Source: Candidatus Omnitrophota bacterium
Lineage (GTDB): Bacteria; Ratteibacteria; UBA8468; B48-G9; DTJG01
Assembly (NCBI GenBank): GCA_023818725.1
Contig: JAMWBX010000003.1
Coordinates: 1 to 19,308, forward strand
Length of the DNA: 19,308 nucleotides
Direction of reading: 5' to 3'
Below are positions 15,713 through 19,308 of this stretch, one piece after another (position 1 is the stretch's first letter; every line of letters starts with the position of its first letter). Made by a program: the position numbers and the translations under genes. The notes under the pieces are model-generated. The model worked only from the letters and a program-made list of their open reading frames with translations, had not been told where the DNA came from and made no database searches.

Positions 15713-15734
15713 AGATCTATCTTTTTGCTTTTTT
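15707..15734 (+). terminator. Weak hairpin and T-run between convergent genes
   Basis: AGGTAG (15707-15712) and CTATCT (15717-15722) form a 6-bp stem with one G-U pair and an AGAT loop, followed by TTTTGCTTTTTT. It overlaps the stop codons of both convergent genes. The stem is short, so activity is uncertain. Confidence 0.35.
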
Positions 15735-16691
15735 GTAAAACTTGTTTTTATACATCTGCCTGTCAGCGACCTTTATCAGGGAAACGGGACTTGTGCCATC
15801 CTCAGGAAATCCTGCGACACCTGTGCTCAGTGTAATTTTCGTGTCTTTATCAATCTTTTTGTTCAGATTTTTTACGTTCTCCTCGAGTCTTGCTGCGCAT
15901 ATTTGGGCACCCTGTTTAGTTGTCTCAGGTAGCAAAACGACAAATTCGTCTCCTCCATATCTGTAAGTGATATCAGCCTTTCTCAAAATTTTTCGCAGAT
16001 GTCTGCATATAAATCTCAAAAGTGAATCACCTGCAGTGTGCCCAAAATAATCATTGTACTTTTTGAAATTGTCAATGTCAATCATAATGATCGAAAAATT
16101 CTTTTTGTATCTCTTGCCCTCTTCGATCTTTTTGTTAAGGTCATATAGAAGATTTCTTTTGTTAAAGTAGCCTGTAAGATGGTCTTTGATGGAAAGTTGC
16201 TCAACTTTCGAATATAAAATAATTCTTTCTATAATTGTTGAAAGTTCAGATGAAATGAGCCTTATGAAATTTATATCCTGTCTTGTGAATGCGTTTTTCT
16301 TTTTCGAGTCGAGGTGAATGATGCCTGAGACATTTCCATTAATTTTTATCGGGACAAAAATCAGGGATTTCATCCTGCGGGCCTCTGGCATAAAGGATTT
16401 AAATCTGGATTTCGTTACATCAGGTATATACAAGACCCTCCCGGTGGCCATAATATACTTTATAGGTCCATCAGATGTCTTAAATTGCACATTTTTCAAA
16501 TTATCGGGAAATCCATAGTGTGCAGCAACAACAATGTTTCCGTTTTCAACCATCAATATTGCACAACCATCGCTCTTTACCAGTTTGCGAATTGTCAAAA
16601 CAACCCTTTTAAATGCCTCTTCTTTTTTCAGGTATCTGGCTACATTCCTGTGAAGCAACAGAAGCGCACCAGTTATATCGGTTTGTATCAT
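15717..16691 (-). CDS. GAF-GGDEF diguanylate cyclase
   Basis: The 324-residue soluble protein makes cyclic di-GMP from GTP. A GAF-like sensor (about 21-157) is followed by a short linker helix and a GGDEF domain (about 165-322) with an intact active site, YRYGGDEF (246-250), metal Asp residues in IDIDNF (D205, D207) and the KDHLTGYFNKRN opening. An RKAD motif (237-240) sits five residues before GGDEF, the position of the inhibitory I-site, so product feedback is expected. No membrane segment is visible. Its ATG lies one base after the stop of the DUF4139-type gene (TAATATG), implying translational coupling and shared transcription. It converges tail to tail on the export operon's last gene. 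The GAF ligand cannot be told. Confidence 0.92.
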   Translation of the reverse strand: MIQTDITGALLLLHRNVARYLKKEEAFKRVVLTIRKLVKSDGCAILMVENGNIVVAAHYGFPDNLKNVQFKTSDGPIKYIMATGRVLYIPDVTKSRFKSFMPEARRMKSLIFVPIKINGNVSGIIHLDSKKKNAFTRQDINFIRLISSELSTIIERIILYSKVEQLSIKDHLTGYFNKRNLLYDLNKKIEEGKRYKKNFSIIMIDIDNFKKYNDYFGHTAGDSLLRFICRHLRKILRKADITYRYGGDEFVVLLPETTKQGAQICAARLEENVKNLNKKIDKDTKITLSTGVAGFPEDGTSPVSLIKVADRQMYKNKFYKKAKR

Positions 16692-16692
16692 A

Positions 16693-18096
16693 TTAAAATT
16701 TGCACTCAGATGTATATGTTAGAACTATTTCATCGTTCTGCGCAACCTTTACATTAAACTCTATCGTTTCTGAATCCTTTTTTTCATATGGATGGCTGGA
16801 TTGAAGTATGGACCAGTCGCCAAACTGTTTTTCAATAACCTTTACTGTAACAGGTTCTTTTTTGTGATTCCTCAGTTTTATTTCATAACTGTCCCTGTAT
16901 ATATTTGCCGCGATTTTCTTATGTTCTATAATCTTTCTTTCCCCTGTTATGTCAAACGCGTTTCCAATCGAAAGGACAATTTTTTCATCCTTCGGTGTGT
17001 GATCAATGATGTCCTCGCCAATAAATTGCATTGTTGCGTCAGCGTCTGCCTTGTAAAGTCTGATTTTTCCTTTTGGAAGCGGTATTCCAAGACCATTTTT
17101 CTGAGTATTTTTCAGTTCTATCTTTACTGCGACTTTTCTGTTGCATTGAATATTCTGCCAGTTATCATAATAATACCATCGATAAAGGGCTCCTTCATAT
17201 GTGTAGATTTTTTCAACTCCAACTTTTGGTGCAGAGAAAAGACCAATCTGTTTTGTCTGATTGTTTTGAAGACTTGTTTTTCTTCCAAGTGTATAGAGGT
17301 GATATTCAAAAAACTCTTTTTCTTCAAATTGTGCCGCTGCTACCATTGCCCTTACTTCCATACCACCTCTTTTTTGCACTGGCTGCTCAGCGATCCTTCT
17401 GACATCGCCCGCCATCAATTTCAGTTCTGCGTTTTCAAACGCCACGCCGCTTCTGTTGTCCACAGTCACCCATCCATTAAGAGAGATATTCTTTTCATCT
17501 TCGGAGACTATGGCAACGTAGTCTGCCTGCCAGTTTATGCCTCCTGTGATGTATCCGAGCTCCACCAGATGCTTTCCTGCTTTCGCATTTGAAATGTTCC
17601 AGACAAGTGTGGGCTTTGTTATCAACCCTTCAGGAAGTTGAGGGAATTCAATATCTCTTATGTTTTCTCTTGTAATCATGTATACGGGTCCGTTTCCAGT
17701 ATTTTCCGCAATTACAAGATGATCTCTGTCATAGCTTGAAAGATAACCTGAATAGGTATTGTTGTCTTTTGTCATAATCTTAATTTTTCTGTCCAAATAT
17801 TTGTTCAGCAATTTTTCCGTGTTCACAATATCATATTCGAAGTTCTGTTCAAGGACAGTGCACTTATCAGGCGCTGTCAGTGACTTAAATGAGACGCTTG
17901 CTGGTTCAATCTGTGCCGCGATATCAAAACACTTTATAATATTAAGTCCTTCTTTCAGTTCAATGGTTCTAACATCGCGAACTAAGGCAAAATTTTGATT
18001 ATACACTGTAAGGGATATTTCTTTTTTTTCCATTTCCTGGGCTTTGAGGCAGGCGCTTATAATCAGGCACAGGAACAACGGCCACGCTTTTTTCAT
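16693..18096 (-). CDS. DUF4139-type exported protein, probable lipoprotein
   Basis: The 467-residue protein starts with a signal sequence (MKKAWPLFLCLIISACLKAQ). ISAC at 13-16 fits a lipobox, so Cys16 may be lipidated, although signal peptidase I cleavage after KAQ is an alternative. The rest is beta-rich with one predominantly DUF4139-like stretch (about 170-465), including the characteristic GYITGGINWQADYVA, GWVTVDNRSG and YEIKLRNHKKEPVTV segments. The biochemical function of the family is unknown. AGGAG (complement of 18101-18106) gives a clear start, and a near-consensus promoter lies just upstream. It heads a two-gene operon with the diguanylate cyclase. Confidence 0.8.
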   Translation of the reverse strand: MKKAWPLFLCLIISACLKAQEMEKKEISLTVYNQNFALVRDVRTIELKEGLNIIKCFDIAAQIEPASVSFKSLTAPDKCTVLEQNFEYDIVNTEKLLNKYLDRKIKIMTKDNNTYSGYLSSYDRDHLVIAENTGNGPVYMITRENIRDIEFPQLPEGLITKPTLVWNISNAKAGKHLVELGYITGGINWQADYVAIVSEDEKNISLNGWVTVDNRSGVAFENAELKLMAGDVRRIAEQPVQKRGGMEVRAMVAAAQFEEKEFFEYHLYTLGRKTSLQNNQTKQIGLFSAPKVGVEKIYTYEGALYRWYYYDNWQNIQCNRKVAVKIELKNTQKNGLGIPLPKGKIRLYKADADATMQFIGEDIIDHTPKDEKIVLSIGNAFDITGERKIIEHKKIAANIYRDSYEIKLRNHKKEPVTVKVIEKQFGDWSILQSSHPYEKKDSETIEFNVKVAQNDEIVLTYTSECKF

Positions 18097-18125
18097 TGTT
18101 ACTCCTGTATTTTTGAACCTATTAT

Positions 18126-18154
18126 AATATAAATAGTTTGAAATTTGCTGTCAA
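18126..18154 (-). promoter_or_regulatory. Promoter of the DUF4139 / diguanylate cyclase operon
   Basis: On the minus strand a perfect TTGACA (18154-18149) is followed after 17 bases by TATATT (18131-18126), with a further TATAAT directly downstream. Expected start is near 18119, giving a leader of about 23 bases with AGGAG. Confidence 0.65.
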
Positions 18155-18166
18155 ATAATGTATTAT
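18138..18166 (+). promoter_or_regulatory. Promoter of the beta-helix gene, overlapping the opposite promoter
   Basis: TTGAAA (18138-18143), 17 bases, TATTAT (18161-18166) points to the plus strand. Expected start is near 18173, leaving a leader of about 20 bases with AAGGAGG (18181-18187). It shares most of its length with the minus-strand promoter, so the two cannot be occupied together. Confidence 0.55.
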
Positions 18167-18192
18167 TTAATCAAACCTGAAAGGAGGATAAA

Positions 18193-19125
18193 ATGGGAGA
18201 CATAATTATTTTAAAAGGGCTTTCAAAAAACGATGTGCCTGAAAGATTGAATGTTGAATTTTACTTTGATTTCAACAAATACCCTTTTAGACACGAAGAT
18301 CTTTTGACAGGACCCGAGATAAATTCAGTGATTGCTGTTCTTGATGCAATTCACCATTATGCTATCAACTGGATTAAGGATGCGATTTCAAAAAAATCAG
18401 ATGCGAGTAGTTTGAGAATACTTGGCCCACAGGAGTTCAGGGGAAGATGCATCGGTGATTTTACGGCTTATGTTGAGGATGGGGCAATTTTTGAGCCATC
18501 ATTCATAAAGGGTCCGATGAAGGGTAGAAATTCTATTTTCGTTGGTAAAAATACTGTTTTGATAGGTTCAAACATTTTTCTTGATGAAGGAGATATTTAT
18601 ATTGGTGAGGGCAATTCCATTGAACCAGGAGCCGGAATAAAGGGACCTACAATCATTGGAGACAAAAATGAAATACGACAGGGAACTTATCTAAGGGGAG
18701 ATGTGATCATTGGTAATGGAGGAACTTTCCGTGGAGAAATAAAAAACGCAGTGATGATGGATAAAGCTAATTTTCCTCACCCTTCCTATGTTGGAGATAG
18801 TATATGCGGATACGCAACACATTTCGGAAACCAGGCAACAACAGCAAACCTTGGTATCTACGCCGGGGTTTTTGGAAAGAAAAATGTTGTAGTAGAAGTT
18901 GGGGATAAAAAGTATGACATAGGAAGGCCAAAGATAGGTATCATTCTCGGCGACTGGTCTCAGGTTGGTTGTAATTCGGTTTCTGATCCCGGGGTATTTG
19001 TGGGTCCTAATACGATTTTTTATTCCCTCTGTAGAATTAGCAAGGGTTTTTATGGTCCAAATGAGGTATTAAAGAATAAACCGCTGGAACACGGTGTTAT
19101 CGAGCGGGCGCCACTGAGAATTTAG
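18193..19125 (+). CDS. Left-handed beta-helix protein, GlmU-like / sugar-phosphate nucleotidyltransferase C-terminal type
   Basis: From about residue 90 to 275 the 310-residue protein consists of hexapeptide-type turns (for example VGKNTVLIGSN, IGEGNSIEPGAGIKG, PTIIGDKNEIRQGTYLRGD), forming a left-handed beta-helix as in the acyltransferase half of GlmU and related sugar nucleotidyltransferases. A FPHPSYVGDSICGYATHFG segment (194-212) interrupts the coils and is characteristic of this subgroup. The first 85 residues are mostly helical, contain PFRHEDLLTGPE and lack the GxGxRM pyrophosphorylase motif, so a nucleotidyltransferase role is not supported; an acyltransferase or carrier function is more likely. 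AAGGAGG is 5 bases before the ATG. It is divergent from the DUF4139-type gene. Confidence 0.72.
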   Translation: MGDIIILKGLSKNDVPERLNVEFYFDFNKYPFRHEDLLTGPEINSVIAVLDAIHHYAINWIKDAISKKSDASSLRILGPQEFRGRCIGDFTAYVEDGAIFEPSFIKGPMKGRNSIFVGKNTVLIGSNIFLDEGDIYIGEGNSIEPGAGIKGPTIIGDKNEIRQGTYLRGDVIIGNGGTFRGEIKNAVMMDKANFPHPSYVGDSICGYATHFGNQATTANLGIYAGVFGKKNVVVEVGDKKYDIGRPKIGIILGDWSQVGCNSVSDPGVFVGPNTIFYSLCRISKGFYGPNEVLKNKPLEHGVIERAPLRI

Positions 19126-19308
19126 CTCTGAAAATTTCCCGTATTTATGAAGGTCGTGATCTGTTCAAAGGAAGGTCTTTTGCCGCTGGCATAGAGTTTC
19201 ATCAGGGCAAGCACCTTTATTCTTATTCTTGCAATTTCACCATCAGTGAATTCACACATATCAGTCTGGTCCGGCAATCCATTTTTTACTTTGCGCAATA
19301 ATTTCTTA
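19122..19308 (-). CDS. C-terminal end of an unrecognised protein, cut by the window edge
   Basis: One minus-strand frame stays open from the right edge for 61 codons to a TAA at 19124-19122; another frame there is quickly broken. The residues (for example GEIARIRIKVLALMKLY, then GKRPSFEQITTFINTG) look like real soluble helical protein with codon use like its neighbours. I do not recognise the family. The stop overlaps the end of the beta-helix gene by 4 bp in a tail-to-tail arrangement. The region 19126-19308 holds nothing else that I can see. Confidence 0.55.
   Translation of the reverse strand, partial: KKLLRKVKNGLPDQTDMCEFTDGEIARIRIKVLALMKLYASGKRPSFEQITTFINTGNFQS

Noticed and set aside
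16792..17592. A 266-codon plus-strand open frame inside the DUF4139-type gene
   Set aside because: It is antisense to a convincing exported protein; its composition (F, C, S, I rich) is that of a reversed coding strand, with no ribosome site.
1..19308. CRISPR arrays, tRNA/rRNA genes, insertion sequences, toxin-antitoxin or phage-defence modules
   Set aside because: No spaced direct repeats, structural RNA sequence, transposase motif or small toxin-like gene pair could be seen; nearly all sequence is taken by recognisable genes.

Overview
The window is an AT-rich, gene-dense bacterial chromosome segment with strong Shine-Dalgarno sites (AGGAGG/GGGGG type). An LpxL/HtrB-like acyltransferase and a Wza-type polysaccharide export protein point to a Gram-negative, two-membrane cell. 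The glycoside-hydrolase, CE15-esterase and DegT content would suit a polysaccharide-degrading member of a PVC-related or uncultivated phylum, but that placement is a guess from gene content. I see no rRNA, tRNA, CRISPR array, transposase, phage gene or recognisable defence system.

Layout. (1) Positions 1-5354, plus strand, look like a carbohydrate-conversion cluster: the 3' part of a GH42-like glycoside hydrolase, a CE15-type glucuronoyl esterase without a signal peptide, a TIM-barrel sugar isomerase/epimerase and a DegT-family PLP aminotransferase. It ends at a strong hairpin terminator (5364-5414). (2) Positions 5518-15712, plus strand, form a tightly packed gene string, probably one operon up to at least 14710: SLBB polysaccharide export protein, Wzz-type chain-length regulator, dnaX, ybaB, recR, an LpxL-like acyltransferase, a large secreted GH42-like protein paralogous to the first gene, and, after a 72-bp gap, an inositol-monophosphatase-fold phosphatase. 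(3) Positions 15717-18096, minus strand, hold a DUF4139-type putative lipoprotein translationally coupled to a GAF-GGDEF diguanylate cyclase. (4) A left-handed beta-helix protein (18193-19125, plus) is transcribed divergently from (3) by overlapping promoters. (5) The 3' end of an unrecognised minus-strand gene enters from the right edge and overlaps the beta-helix gene tail to tail by 4 bp.

How the genes may work together. The first cluster could process uronate- or galactose-containing oligosaccharides. The second mixes envelope polysaccharide and lipid functions with replication and recombination genes. The adjacent c-di-GMP synthase is a natural candidate regulator of exopolysaccharide, though nothing in the sequence proves that link. 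Most of the window is ordinary core or carbohydrate metabolism. The points most worth a second look are the paralogous hydrolase pair with Asp-Glu in place of the usual Asn-Glu, the apparent AUA start of the CE15 gene, the CE15 protein lacking a signal peptide, the mixed export/dnaX/recR/acyltransferase operon, and the overlapping divergent promoters.
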